Shown: piece by piece, positions 39,002 to 48,872 of the stretch
Numbering within the stretch: position 1 is the stretch's first letter
How the letters are laid out: the number at the start of each line of letters is the position of its first letter
NCBI RefSeq assembly: GCF_002847345.1
Contig: NZ_LXFV01000025.1
Coordinates: 1-64,000, forward strand
Reading direction: 5' to 3'
DNA from: Pectobacterium peruviense
Lineage (GTDB): Bacteria; Pseudomonadota; Gammaproteobacteria; Enterobacterales; Enterobacteriaceae
DNA: 64,000 nt
The notes under the pieces: generated by a model
Told to the model about the DNA's origin: nothing
Seen by the model: the letters and a program-made list of their open reading frames with translations, nothing else
Database searches by the model: none
Position numbers and translations under genes: made by a program

Positions 39002-40147
39002 TTACAAATAAACCCGCAGGTACTCCGCTAAACAGAGGATCGCCATCGCCTGACCGTAAGGCATGGAGGTCAGCGCTATGTTGCGGTAGAAATCCAGATC
39101 GGTACCCATCGCGGTGCCGAATGACACCTGCGTCAGTTCACCGTCCTTATTGACGTGATTAATCACGCCGCGAATCGCTTTCTCCGCAACCTCAGCGTAG
39201 CTTGGATCAACATAGCGCTTGCGCACCGCTTTCAAAATACCGTAGGCAAAACCGGCAGTTGCCGAGCTTTCAAGGTATGAGTTTGGATCGTCGATCAGCG
39301 TGTGCCACAGGCCGCTGTCATCCTGATATTTTGCCAATGCTTCAATCTGGCTTTCCAACACCTGCAACAGGAAACGGCGCGTTGCGTTGTGCTCCGGCAG
39401 ATCCAACAGTTCGATAAATTCAGGAATGACAATGGTCAGCCAGCTATTACCACGCGCCCAGCGCGCTTTGGCGTAGTTGTGCTGCCCTTCAAATGTCCAA
39501 CCATGGAACCACAGGCCGCTTTCACGATCCATCAGGTATTGCACGTGCAGCATGAACTGATATGTCGCTTCTTCTACAAATTCCGGCCGATTTAACAATT
39601 TGCCGATTTTCGCCAGCGGCAGCACGCTCATCATCAGCGTGTCGTCCCACAGTTGCTGATGGTTTTCGTTGTTATAAACAATGTGCTGCAAGCCCTGCTT
39701 GTCCGTGCGCGGCATTTCATACATCACCCACTCCGCCCAGCGCTCCAGATACGGCAGCCAGCGGGCATCGCCCGTTTCTTCATAGCGATAAGCCAGCGTC
39801 AGGAACGGGCACACGGTGTTCACGTTCTTCGTCGGTGTGCCTTCCGCCAGACGTTCAGTAAACCAGTCGTCAATGATGGCGCGCATCTGCTCGTCACCCG
39901 TCTGCTGATAATACTGATAAATCCCGTACAGCCCGATGCCGTGCGTCCACTCCCACCCTGCCCAGCCTTTGGTATCAATCACCCGACCATCGTCCAGCCG
40001 TAACAAGAACTCACCGGTTTTATCCTCAATATTCACCAGATTGTCGGTGATACGGCAAATCAGCGCCTTCAGATCCTCACGGGAGATGAAGCGTTCCGGC
40101 TGACATAAAAGCGGGCTATGTTTTACACTGAATACGGTCATAGTCAT
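39002..40147 (-). CDS. rhiN: Unsaturated rhamnogalacturonyl hydrolase (GH105)
   Basis: RhiN removes the unsaturated galacturonyl residue from rhamnogalacturonan disaccharides made by rhamnogalacturonate lyase, in the cytoplasm. The 381-residue protein is a GH105/GH88 (alpha/alpha)6 barrel, with no signal peptide, and motifs such as WAGWEWTHGIGLYGIYQYY, WDDTLMMSVLPLAKIG and WARGNSWLTI. It closely resembles Dickeya RhiN and follows rhiT by 37 bp. ATG 40141 is a possible alternative start. Confidence 0.92.
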   Translation of the reverse strand: MTMTVFSVKHSPLLCQPERFISREDLKALICRITDNLVNIEDKTGEFLLRLDDGRVIDTKGWAGWEWTHGIGLYGIYQYYQQTGDEQMRAIIDDWFTERLAEGTPTKNVNTVCPFLTLAYRYEETGDARWLPYLERWAEWVMYEMPRTDKQGLQHIVYNNENHQQLWDDTLMMSVLPLAKIGKLLNRPEFVEEATYQFMLHVQYLMDRESGLWFHGWTFEGQHNYAKARWARGNSWLTIVIPEFIELLDLPEHNATRRFLLQVLESQIEALAKYQDDSGLWHTLIDDPNSYLESSATAGFAYGILKAVRKRYVDPSYAEVAEKAIRGVINHVNKDGELTQVSFGTAMGTDLDFYRNIALTSMPYGQAMAILCLAEYLRVYL

Positions 40148-40184
40148 TCATCCAATTGAGTTATCAGTTAACAGTTCAATACAG

Positions 40185-41744
40185 TTACGGCTGTGTAGCG
40201 TGCGTTACCGGCTTGTCGCCGTTATGACGGTTCAGATAGCCAATATTGTTGTTGCCCCACAGAGATTCATACGGCATACCAGCCAGCATTTCGACCGTCG
40301 CCCGCGCCTGCGGCGTAATCCTCTCCGGCACAGGACGCCCGGCTTCACGCATTTTCAACGTCTCTTCCCGCAGCACGCTGTGCGTTTGCAGGTTGAGCTT
40401 AAAGCGTAGAGAAACCAGGAAGCCCAGCGCCAGCACGCACACAGTGCCGAAGCTTAAAATCATCAGAATCGTGTGGCTGACGCTCGGCGCTTGTACGCTC
40501 TGCCCGGATACAAAACCGGACAGCTGCAACACAATCCCCACCAGCATCACCGCACCGGCCTGAGAGGCTTTACGAGTCAGCGTCATAATCCCAGCGAAGA
40601 TGCCTTCACGACGCTGCGCGGTGATCACTTCATCCACATCGGCGATGTAAGTGTAGGTGTTCCACGGTACGTAGTTGATCCCGCCGCGTCCGATACCCGC
40701 CAGCGCAGAGATCAGCAGCAACAGAGAGAAGGTGTCATGCAGGCCGCTGTACCACAGGACGGCGTAGGAGAGCGCACTCAGGCCAAACAGGCACACAACA
40801 AAACGATAAGAGGGGGCTGGCCCAAAGCGTATACACAGCGGAATCATGCCAATCACCGCAATAAATTGCAGAATCGCCATCGTTCCCATCAGGTTAGAGG
40901 CCATCGTCGGGCTTTGCATCAGCACAAAGACTACGTAGTAGGTAAACACGGCGTTGAACACATCCTGCGCGATATACCCGCCCAGATACATACCGAGATG
41001 CTGGCGGAAAATACGAATGCGCAGCGTAGAAACCAGTTCAACGTTCAGCCGTTTCAGGCTTTGGCTCAGCGTCAGGGACTGGCGCTCTTTTTCCGCCCGT
41101 AGCGACGCTTCCGACATCTGATCGCGTGGCCGCTCCCAGGTAAAGAAATAGACTAGCGTCAGCACCAGGGCGCAGATAATCGAGAACACCAGACTCGAAT
41201 ATAAGAAGGACACGGCATTGTCTTTACCGAAGTAGCCCAGCAGAATGCCCGGCAAGAAAGCAGCTAAAATCGCGGAAAGCTGCGCCAGCGCGATACGTGC
41301 GCCGGAGAACTTGGTTTTCTGTTTGAAATCGTCAGTCATTTCCGGCACCAGCGTTTCATACGGCACCAGCACCATCGTATAGACGATATCGAACAGCAGG
41401 TACGTCAGCAGATAGTACCAATAGCCCATATCCCCGACCCACATGAAGCTGTAGCTGAATACGCAGGGAATACCGAGCAGAATAAAGAACTTACGACGGC
41501 CGAAGCGCTTGCCCAGCCAGGTTGAGCCGAAGTTATCGGTCAGGAAGCCCATCAGCGGGCTGACGACAGCATCAAGCACGCGCGCCATCGCAAAAATAAA
41601 GGTTGCTTCAATCGGCGTTAAGCCGCAGAACGTGGTGTAAAAATAGAGTAACCAAGCGGCCGTCAGCGCGGTTGTACCCGCACCAAGAAAGTCCCCTGAA
41701 CCGTAGGCTAAATAGTTAGCCAAACCGATCTTACGTGTTTTCAT
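40185..41744 (-). CDS. rhiT: Rhamnogalacturonide transporter (GPH family)
   Basis: RhiT is an inner-membrane symporter of the glycoside-pentoside-hexuronide family that imports rhamnogalacturonan oligosaccharides. The 519-residue reading starts at ATG 41744 (MKTRKIGLANYLAYGSGDF), because GGGAAGGA is then correctly spaced; the ATG at 41750 lies inside that site. About twelve transmembrane helices and the YETLVPEMTDDFKQKTK loop are visible. Sequence and gene order match Dickeya rhiTN, the first gene of a two-gene operon. Confidence 0.93.
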   Translation of the reverse strand: MKTRKIGLANYLAYGSGDFLGAGTTALTAAWLLYFYTTFCGLTPIEATFIFAMARVLDAVVSPLMGFLTDNFGSTWLGKRFGRRKFFILLGIPCVFSYSFMWVGDMGYWYYLLTYLLFDIVYTMVLVPYETLVPEMTDDFKQKTKFSGARIALAQLSAILAAFLPGILLGYFGKDNAVSFLYSSLVFSIICALVLTLVYFFTWERPRDQMSEASLRAEKERQSLTLSQSLKRLNVELVSTLRIRIFRQHLGMYLGGYIAQDVFNAVFTYYVVFVLMQSPTMASNLMGTMAILQFIAVIGMIPLCIRFGPAPSYRFVVCLFGLSALSYAVLWYSGLHDTFSLLLLISALAGIGRGGINYVPWNTYTYIADVDEVITAQRREGIFAGIMTLTRKASQAGAVMLVGIVLQLSGFVSGQSVQAPSVSHTILMILSFGTVCVLALGFLVSLRFKLNLQTHSVLREETLKMREAGRPVPERITPQARATVEMLAGMPYESLWGNNNIGYLNRHNGDKPVTHATQP

Positions 41745-41926
41745 CGCCATCCTTCCCCGAGCATTTCTAGTTATGAGGGTGTCACGCTGTTACGTTAGCG
41801 CTCGGCGATCGTGAAAACCTTTGCGCTTTTGCCATCACGCCCCCTACGCTGGCAGCACAGGGAAGATTGGTGCGATCCGCGTCAAAGATTTTATAAAAAG
41901 CCATTTTAACTGAACAAAACTCGCAG

Positions 41927-41948
41927 TTCGTTTATCGCGATCACAGGA
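41927..41948 (-). promoter_or_regulatory. Possible CRP site upstream of rhiTN
   Basis: The minus strand reads TGTGATCGCGATAAAC with a perfect left half of the CRP site and a poor right half (about 11 of 22 consensus positions over the full site). It lies about 180 bp upstream of rhiT. The 300-bp gap between rhiT and the LysR gene holds no gene that I can see; no convincing KdgR box was found. Confidence 0.3.
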
Positions 41949-42044
41949 TAGGAAGTGAGGAACAAGCAGGAAGAAAGGCGGAGCTGGCAGCAGGCTACGC
42001 CTCATTATGTCTTGAAAAACGGCATTTTTTTTATCGAGGCGAGA

Positions 42045-42935
42045 TTATTCCGCGTGCTGTAAGCGCCACAGGAAAGTTTGTCGCGCATGGGCTAAACGTG
42101 GCTGGCGCAGCGCGCCCGGCACCCAGACCAGATAGTAATCAAGCTGTGTGGTGCCGACAGGCGGCGGGATAATGACAAGTTCCCCCGAATCCAACAGATC
42201 CTGACATAAATATATCGGCATCACCGTCCAGCCAAACCCGCTGGTCAGCACGCGACGCAGCGCACGCAGATCCTGGCTCACCACGGCGGGCACCAGTCCC
42301 TTATCCTGTATGCGGTTTTTCTTCAACCAGTGATCAATCAGAGGAAGTTCCAGGTCATACGCCAGCATCGGCTCCTGTGCCAGCGCCTGCGGCAGATCGT
42401 CTGCCCGTACCAACCGTTCGACAATCGCGGGCGCCGCCACGGCCTGTAGTGTCGCACTCTTTAACAGATCGCTTTTCAGCCGCTTATCCGTCACGGGATG
42501 CGCCGTTATGCCCAGATCGCAATGCCCTTCCAGCAGCATCTGTTTAATCAAGTCGCCGTCACCGGTATGCATATGCACCCGGACACCCGCCTCAAGCAGC
42601 GGAAACAGCTGTTCTGATACCACTTCAGCCATGAAATCCGCATGACCAATGATATGCAGCGTCCCCGCGACATCCATTGACCTCGCACGGGCGGAGGCTA
42701 ACGCCGCTTCGGCTTCATCCAGTTTATCTCCGAGATCCGCCGCTAAGTCATCTGCTGCCGACGTTGGCATCACGCCGTTCGCCTGACGCTCAAAGAGACG
42801 ACGCCCCACCGCGACCTCCAGCCCGGCAATGTGCTGCGACACCGCAGGCTGGGTCAGATTGAGCGCGCGCGCCGCCCCACTAATTGAGTGCTGTCGATAG
42901 ACTTCCACAAACGTGCGTAGACGAAGGAGTGACAT
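42045..42935 (-). CDS. LysR-family transcriptional regulator
   Basis: The 296-residue protein has the winged HTH segment HSISGAARALNLTQPAVSQHIAGLE at residues 16-40 and a LysR effector domain. It is divergent from the aldehyde dehydrogenase gene with a 169-bp shared promoter region, the usual arrangement for a LysR protein that controls its neighbour. The effector may be an aromatic aldehyde or acid, by inference from the dehydrogenase. Confidence 0.86.
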   Translation of the reverse strand: MSLLRLRTFVEVYRQHSISGAARALNLTQPAVSQHIAGLEVAVGRRLFERQANGVMPTSAADDLAADLGDKLDEAEAALASARARSMDVAGTLHIIGHADFMAEVVSEQLFPLLEAGVRVHMHTGDGDLIKQMLLEGHCDLGITAHPVTDKRLKSDLLKSATLQAVAAPAIVERLVRADDLPQALAQEPMLAYDLELPLIDHWLKKNRIQDKGLVPAVVSQDLRALRRVLTSGFGWTVMPIYLCQDLLDSGELVIIPPPVGTTQLDYYLVWVPGALRQPRLAHARQTFLWRLQHAE

Positions 42936-43104
42936 GAGATACCTATAGAGCCTGAGATATAAAATTATTTATACCCCTTTAATAATAATCTTGTTGGCGG
43001 ACGGATCAACCCCTGCCGTATCCTTTATCCCATCTTGAGTGACCCGGAAACCCCGGCTAACTTTCTGTTTTCTCTGGTACTCGACGACTAAAAGGGGACA
43101 AAAC

Positions 43105-44523
43105 ATGTCGACACAACAATCCAAAAAGGATTTACAAGCCATCCTGAATACGATGAAGCGTGCTCACATTGCATCTGGCCCCGCCGATGCCGCGCTGCGT
43201 CAAGATCGCTTACAGCGCAGCATCAATCTGCTCCGTGAAAACCATGCGGCGCTCGCGCAGGCCATGAGTGATGATTTCGGCCATCGCAGCCTGTATCACT
43301 CGTTTGCTGCCGACATAGGCATCACGCTAAAAATGCTACAGAACGCCATCGATAACGTTGAACGCTGGATGCAGCCAGAACCGGTTGATGAACCCGCTCC
43401 CGGCATGCAGGCGTGGATTCAACATCAGCCTCTGGGTGTGATCGGCGTGATCAGCCCGTGGAACTTCCCAGTGAATCTGTCATTCGGCCCGCTGGCTGAC
43501 ATTTTTGCCGCGGGTAATACCGCAATTCTGAAACCGTCAGAACTCACGCCGCACACGTCTGAACTGCTGGCGGAATTGATTGCCCACTATTTTGACCCGC
43601 TGGAATTGGCCGTCGTGTTGGGCGATGCGGAAATCGGTCAGGCATTCAGCGAACTGCCGTTCGATCATTTGGTCTTCACCGGCAGCACCGCCGTGGGGAA
43701 ACATGTGATGCGTGCGGCAGCAGAGAATCTGGTGCCGGTCACGCTGGAACTGGGTGGCAAATCACCGGTCGTCATTGATAGCAGTGCAGATATCACAGAA
43801 GCCGCTGAACGCACGCTGACGGTGAAAACTTTCAACGCGGGGCAAATCTGCCTGTCGCCGGACTATGTGTTGCTGCCCGAAGGTCAGGAGCAAGCCTTCC
43901 GCGATGCCGCAAAAGCCTTTATGCAGAAAAGCTTCCCGACACTACAGGCGAACCCGGATTACACGTCTATCATTGCTGATAGGCATTACGATCGCCTGAT
44001 TCGTATTCTGAAAGAAGCTGAGCAACAAGGCGCGACCGTCGTCAGCCTGGCACCGGAAGGTGAAGCGCCCTACGATGCAAAAAGCCGCAAAATTGCACCG
44101 CATCTGGTGTTCGGCGTACGTGATGATATGGCGATCATGCAGGAAGAAATTTTCGGCCCGCTACTGCCCGTCAAAACGTATCAAACGGCAGAAGAACCGA
44201 TTAACTACATCAATGCGCATCCACGTCCGCTGGCGGCTTATCTGTTCAGCAATGATGAAGCCATGCAGCAACGCTTCGCCGATAGAACAACGTCAGGCGC
44301 ATTGGTTATCAATGATGTGATGACGCACGTCTCTATCGACACACTCCCGTTCGGCGGCGTTGGCGCATCCGGTATCGGCGCGTACCACGGCATCCACGGA
44401 TTCCGCCGTTTCAGCCACGCCAAACCGATTGTCATACAAAGTGAAGATGGCGCATCTAACCTGATGCTGCGAGCGCCTTACCATGAGAAACAAGACGCGA
44501 TTGTCGCCGTTCTCAAAGGTTAA
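43105..44523 (+). CDS. Aldehyde dehydrogenase, coniferyl-aldehyde-dehydrogenase-like
   Basis: The 472-residue NAD(P)-dependent enzyme oxidises aldehydes to acids. I chose ATG 43105, which has AGGGG eight bases upstream; a reading from 43039 has no ribosome site. Active-site residues N120 (WNFP), E215 (ELGGKSP) and C249 (NAGQIC) are all present. Its greatest resemblance, including the lack of an N-terminal extension and the C-terminal GIHGFRRFSHAKP, is to coniferyl aldehyde dehydrogenases that act on lignin-derived phenylpropanoid aldehydes. The DJ-1 gene follows after 44 bp. Confidence 0.85.
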   Translation: MSTQQSKKDLQAILNTMKRAHIASGPADAALRQDRLQRSINLLRENHAALAQAMSDDFGHRSLYHSFAADIGITLKMLQNAIDNVERWMQPEPVDEPAPGMQAWIQHQPLGVIGVISPWNFPVNLSFGPLADIFAAGNTAILKPSELTPHTSELLAELIAHYFDPLELAVVLGDAEIGQAFSELPFDHLVFTGSTAVGKHVMRAAAENLVPVTLELGGKSPVVIDSSADITEAAERTLTVKTFNAGQICLSPDYVLLPEGQEQAFRDAAKAFMQKSFPTLQANPDYTSIIADRHYDRLIRILKEAEQQGATVVSLAPEGEAPYDAKSRKIAPHLVFGVRDDMAIMQEEIFGPLLPVKTYQTAEEPINYINAHPRPLAAYLFSNDEAMQQRFADRTTSGALVINDVMTHVSIDTLPFGGVGASGIGAYHGIHGFRRFSHAKPIVIQSEDGASNLMLRAPYHEKQDAIVAVLKG

Positions 44524-44567
44524 CAAGCCTCTATTCACCCGATCATCCTGCAACCATAGAGAGAAAA

Positions 44568-45248
44568 ATGATGAAAATTTTAATGGTCCTGACTTCTCAC
44601 GACAAACTGGGCAATACAGGTAATAAAACTGGCTTCTGGCTGGAAGAATTTGCGGCACCTTATTACACCTTTAAAGATGCGGGTGCCGAGATCGTTCTCG
44701 CCTCCCCTGCTGGCGGCCAGCCGCCTCTCGACCCGAAAAGCGATCTGGCTGATTTTCAAACTGAATTGACGCATCGTTTTAAAGCTGACCCTGCTGCGCA
44801 GCAGGAACTGGCGAATACGGTAAAACTGGATACCGTCATCGAACAGGATTTCGATGCGGTCTTCTATCCCGGCGGCCACGGTCCGCTTTGGGATCTGGCG
44901 GAATCGCCGATCTCTATCGCCCTCATCGAGGCCTTTGTACGCGCCAACAAACCAACCGGTTTTGTTTGTCACGCACCGGGCGTACTGATTCACGTGAAAG
45001 CAGAAAATGGCGATGCTCTGATTAAAGGCCGCAAAGTGACAGGCTTCACCAATGGTGAAGAAGAGGCGGTTCAGTTGACGGACGTGGTGCCTTTCCTGAT
45101 TGAAGATGAATTCAAGAAACTCGGCGGTCTGTATGAAAAAGGCCCAGACTGGGCACCGTACCTTGTTGAAGACGGTAAGCTGATCACCGGTCAGAACCCA
45201 GCAAGCTCGGAAGTGGTCGCCAAAGCGATTCTCAAACAGCTGGCTTAA
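44568..45248 (+). CDS. DJ-1/PfpI family protein (glyoxalase III-like)
   Basis: The 226-residue cytoplasmic protein belongs to the DJ-1/PfpI superfamily. The nucleophile elbow is FVCHAPGV, with Cys134 and His135, and the Glu partner is in GFWLEE (residues 26-27), so the Glu-Cys-His set of glyoxalase III/Hsp31-like members is complete. Such enzymes convert methylglyoxal or repair glycated products. Together with the aldehyde dehydrogenase just upstream it points to aldehyde detoxification. ATG 44571 is an equally possible start. Confidence 0.83.
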   Translation: MMKILMVLTSHDKLGNTGNKTGFWLEEFAAPYYTFKDAGAEIVLASPAGGQPPLDPKSDLADFQTELTHRFKADPAAQQELANTVKLDTVIEQDFDAVFYPGGHGPLWDLAESPISIALIEAFVRANKPTGFVCHAPGVLIHVKAENGDALIKGRKVTGFTNGEEEAVQLTDVVPFLIEDEFKKLGGLYEKGPDWAPYLVEDGKLITGQNPASSEVVAKAILKQLA

Positions 45249-45282
45249 TCCGCGCTATACCTCATTTTTCTGTGTCTAAAAA

Positions 45283-45314
45283 CAGGGCCGCATCGCAATG
45301 CTGATGCGGCTCTG
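45283..45314. terminator. Terminator between DJ-1 and siderophore genes
   Basis: A 12-bp stem (45283-45294 with 45303-45314, one G-U pair) has an 8-nt loop. On the minus strand it is followed by TTTTT, so it mainly terminates the siderophore operon; it may also stop plus-strand transcripts. Confidence 0.75.
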
Positions 45315-45338
45315 TCATCAAGTGAAGTCCCCTATATT

Positions 45339-46415
45339 TCAGGGGGGAGACAAAATTGAATCGACCTGCTGCGCGGTTAAATCGATGCCGTAGAAACGCT
45401 GATAAAAATCATGCGTCTCTTTTGCCATATCGATGTGCTGCATCTGCTGCGGATACAGCGTTTTTGCCAGCCAAAGAAATTGCAGCGCCTGCTCCGACGT
45501 TTCTCGACACCACCAGAACATGCCCAGCGGATTGGCATAAACACGCCCCTGTTTTACCGCCCGTAGCTGCTGCCACTGCGTATCCTGACGAATCGATTTC
45601 GCATCCGCAGCCCGCATCGTAATAATCACATCGGGATCGGCCTGAAAAATCTGCTCAAGCGATACGGGTGCGGTCGTCACCCCAGAACGGCTAAACCACG
45701 GCTCTGCCACGTTGATCGCGCCGCCCAGATCCATCCAGTCCTGATTCAGTGAAGGGCGTCCCGATGTCGTTAACGGATCGCCAACCGCGTGGTAGACCTT
45801 CACTCGCTGCTGTGACGGAATGTTCTGGATCACCTCCGTCACACGTCTGACGTTATCCTGATAATAGGCGGCAAAATCCTGCGCCCGACGCGATGCGTCT
45901 GGCCCCAGAACCTCACCAGTAATCAGCGTGCGTTCGACCATCGCCGCCAGCGAGTTATAGCGGAGCGGTACGATGGCAATCCCGGCCTTATTCAGCGCTT
46001 CGGCTTCAGCAACTGGCACACTGTCCGACACGAAAAAGACCTGAGCACGGCGCGCAATCAATGCTTCGGTATTAATTCCCATATTTCCGCTCTGGGAAAC
46101 CAGCGAAGCCTGCGTAATGGACGGCACAAATTGGCGGAACAGCGGCATATCGCGCACCAGTTTCGTCGTCCCGACAATACGATCGCCATAACCCAGCATA
46201 GCCAGTATCGAGTTTTGCGCATTCCACGAGGTGGCAACCCGCTCAACCGTCGCAGGCACCGTCACAGTGCGATCGCCGTAATAGTGAATCACTCGCTGTA
46301 CGGATTCAGACGTTTCCGCCTGAACCAGATGCACACCAGAGAAACTCACCGCCGATAGCACGAACACATTAAGCAGAAGCTTGTGATACCGCGTGGCAAG
46401 ATAACGTTTCAGCAT
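45339..46415 (-). CDS. Periplasmic iron-siderophore/cobalamin-type binding protein
   Basis: The 358-residue protein is a class III (BtuF/FhuD/FepB-type) periplasmic binding protein. A signal peptide ends at VQA, and the typical start IHYYGDRTVTVPATVERVATSWNAQ follows. ATG 46415 gives the best ribosome site (GGTGAG) and translational coupling to the receptor gene; GTG 46424 overlaps the receptor stop as GTGA. No permease or ATPase gene is near, so it must share one encoded elsewhere. It is the second gene after the TonB-dependent receptor. Confidence 0.82.
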   Translation of the reverse strand: MLKRYLATRYHKLLLNVFVLSAVSFSGVHLVQAETSESVQRVIHYYGDRTVTVPATVERVATSWNAQNSILAMLGYGDRIVGTTKLVRDMPLFRQFVPSITQASLVSQSGNMGINTEALIARRAQVFFVSDSVPVAEAEALNKAGIAIVPLRYNSLAAMVERTLITGEVLGPDASRRAQDFAAYYQDNVRRVTEVIQNIPSQQRVKVYHAVGDPLTTSGRPSLNQDWMDLGGAINVAEPWFSRSGVTTAPVSLEQIFQADPDVIITMRAADAKSIRQDTQWQQLRAVKQGRVYANPLGMFWWCRETSEQALQFLWLAKTLYPQQMQHIDMAKETHDFYQRFYGIDLTAQQVDSILSPP

Positions 46416-46420
46416 CACAC

Positions 46421-48616
46421 TCACCAGTCAACCGTCAGAGAAGCGCGGATTTCACGCGGATCGCCGACAAACGCGTTGGCTCCACTATTAATGCCGTTAA
46501 TGTCGCCGGGGAAAATAGAAGCCCAGTAGCGTTCATTGGTGACGTTATTGAGCGCAACACGAAACGCCGCAGGTTTATCGTACAGCTTAAAGCCGTAGCG
46601 CGTGCCCAGATCCAGCGTGAAGTAGCTACCCGCCCATGCCGTATTGGTATCATTGGCCGCGCGTTTACCGGTGTAGTGAAGATTCGCCATATAGACCAGA
46701 TTGGGTGCTGACGGGTGGCTATATTCCGTCAGCAGATTGGCCTGAATCTTTGGCACCCCGACTACTCTCTTATCACGTGTTGCTGAATCTTTAGTGTCTT
46801 CTAATTTAGGATCCAGCAGCGTCATGCTGCCATAGAGATGCAAACCGGAAAGCACTTCACCATCCGCCATCAATTCCAGCCCCGTGTTAACCTGATTACC
46901 CTGCTCTTTGAACACGTTGTCTGATACATACGCAAAAGGCCGTTCCAGACGGAAAAGAGCCGCATTCAGGTTCATCCCATCCCACTGCGATTTCACCCCC
47001 GCTTCATACTGGGTACTACGATAAGGCTTGAGCGTTTGCCCTGCATTTATCACCAGATTGCCTGAATCCTTCGCAGGCGCAGTCCCCCCCTTCTCCAGCG
47101 AATCAGCGTAGGCGACATAGGTCATTACGTTAGGCAAGGGCTTATACATCAACGACACCGTCGGGCTGGTGCCAGTTTCACGCTCTACACTACCCTTTGC
47201 GCCAAAACTGCGTGAGGTGATCCAACTTTGACTCACTACCCCCATAGCCGACCAGCGATCGTTGAACGTGATGGTATCACCAACGGTGATGGCCTGCTGG
47301 CTGTCACGGCCGGATTTAGAGTAACCAGAACCGACATAAAAGCGCCCGTCACTAGGGTCGGTGTAAGTGCGTGGTGCATCAAACGCACTGGAACCTAACG
47401 GATAGGGTTTCTGATCCCCTGGAGAGGCATACCTCGTCCACTGATATCCCGTGGAGCTAAATACCACATCATGCGAAGGCCCGTTTGTATCAATGTGGCC
47501 GTTCAGTTGTAGCGTATTACTCAATACCTTAAAGCGTCCCGCAGAGTATGGCTGGGTCAGTTTAGATATAACCGTTCCGTCTTTTTGAATCGCGTGTCCT
47601 AACGAGCGCATACCGCGATCGGCGGTTTGATAACCCACCCCGCCCGAGGCATACCAGTTATTATTGAAATAGTGCTTAAGGCGCGTGCTCGCCGTTTTGG
47701 TAATGAGGTCAAGACCCGCAAAGCTCTGTCCGTATCCCTGCTTCGTCACATCCGGAGCACCGGGTAACTGGGTTGCATTGTCATAGGAAAAACTACCGGC
47801 ATAGCCCATTTTTCTGAAGCGATACTCGCTGGCATTAACTTCCAACACCGTATCGGGGGACAGATTCCAGTCAAACGCCACGCTGGCTAATTGCCGCCTC
47901 AACGTGCTGTTGCTGATACTTCCTTCACCTTCATCGTGTAGCAGGTTGATTCGGTAACCGAACTGGTTTTCGTCACCCAGGTGGCCGCCTAGATCGGCAT
48001 GCCCCATCGCGGCACCTTTACCGGAATAGCCTACGGTAAAGCGGTTCAACGTCTGCGCCGTCGGCCTTTTCTGCGTGAAGTTAAACTGTCCGGCTGGACT
48101 GGCAGGCCCATACAGTGCGCCAGTCAGGCTGTTAATCACATCCAACCGTTCCAGCATCTCAACCGGAAAGGCCGTGGTAGAAATAATGTTTAATCCATCC
48201 AACCGACTGTTCGCCAGCACGTCACCTTGCATACCACGGCTCTGCGGACGACCTACGTCAATGCCGCCGCGCGCCTGCATCTGGCTGGAGGCGTTATATT
48301 TCAGGAGATCGTTAACATTTTTTGCCTGCTGATTGTTAATCATGGCTTCCGTCACGGTCGTGGTCGAATACGGCGTATCCAGCCTTGCGCGTTTACCCAG
48401 CGGCCCGATCTCCACATCATCGGTCGTCATACCTGCACCAGCCAGATTCGCATTCGCCTCGCTGCGCTCCGCCTTGACGACCATGACGTCCGTCGCTTTT
48501 GCCTTTTCGCTGTCCTTGATCATTGCCGGTTCGGCGCTCAATACGGGTGGAACAACCACCATTAATACTGGTAATAACCACCGTGCTTTTTTTCTATTAT
48601 TTTTTCGGGCTTTCAT
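46421..48616 (-). CDS. TonB-dependent siderophore receptor
   Basis: This 731-residue outer-membrane protein imports a ferric siderophore using TonB energy. It has a signal peptide ending near LSA (residue 28), a TonB-box-like DVMVVKAERSE at about residues 43-53, a plug domain with GALYGPASPAGQFNFTQKRP, and a 22-strand barrel with a C-terminal aromatic Trp. The gene lies upstream of the binding protein gene, and they form one operon. GATAAT half-sites are present upstream but no full Fur box could be defined, so iron regulation is likely but not shown. Confidence 0.88.
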   Translation of the reverse strand: MKARKNNRKKARWLLPVLMVVVPPVLSAEPAMIKDSEKAKATDVMVVKAERSEANANLAGAGMTTDDVEIGPLGKRARLDTPYSTTTVTEAMINNQQAKNVNDLLKYNASSQMQARGGIDVGRPQSRGMQGDVLANSRLDGLNIISTTAFPVEMLERLDVINSLTGALYGPASPAGQFNFTQKRPTAQTLNRFTVGYSGKGAAMGHADLGGHLGDENQFGYRINLLHDEGEGSISNSTLRRQLASVAFDWNLSPDTVLEVNASEYRFRKMGYAGSFSYDNATQLPGAPDVTKQGYGQSFAGLDLITKTASTRLKHYFNNNWYASGGVGYQTADRGMRSLGHAIQKDGTVISKLTQPYSAGRFKVLSNTLQLNGHIDTNGPSHDVVFSSTGYQWTRYASPGDQKPYPLGSSAFDAPRTYTDPSDGRFYVGSGYSKSGRDSQQAITVGDTITFNDRWSAMGVVSQSWITSRSFGAKGSVERETGTSPTVSLMYKPLPNVMTYVAYADSLEKGGTAPAKDSGNLVINAGQTLKPYRSTQYEAGVKSQWDGMNLNAALFRLERPFAYVSDNVFKEQGNQVNTGLELMADGEVLSGLHLYGSMTLLDPKLEDTKDSATRDKRVVGVPKIQANLLTEYSHPSAPNLVYMANLHYTGKRAANDTNTAWAGSYFTLDLGTRYGFKLYDKPAAFRVALNNVTNERYWASIFPGDINGINSGANAFVGDPREIRASLTVDW

Positions 48617-48872
48617 CCGCGATATCCCTGTTGGTCAATATTATGTCAATTATCGATATGTAATGTTTTATATATCGCCACGTACTATACAGACATGACA
48701 GGAAGAAAATAAGGAGAGCGATAGAGGAATTTATTTTATAAAACCTTGAATTTTAAAAATTAAAATATAAAAACAAGGTGTATAAAAGGTAATGCATTGT
48801 GGGTATGAAGCATTTCAAAACGAGGAGAATAGAGCGGTAAGAATGTGGCGTGACAACGGCCAGACAGGACCA
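48617..48872. other. AT-rich upstream region of the siderophore operon
   Basis: This AT-rich stretch holds the promoter of the minus-strand receptor gene. Half-site GATAAT sequences at about 48650-48656 suggest Fur binding, without a complete box. A 70-codon opening beginning at 48792 runs into the hairpin repeat and is not credible. No other gene is seen in the 445-bp gap to eno. Confidence 0.4.
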
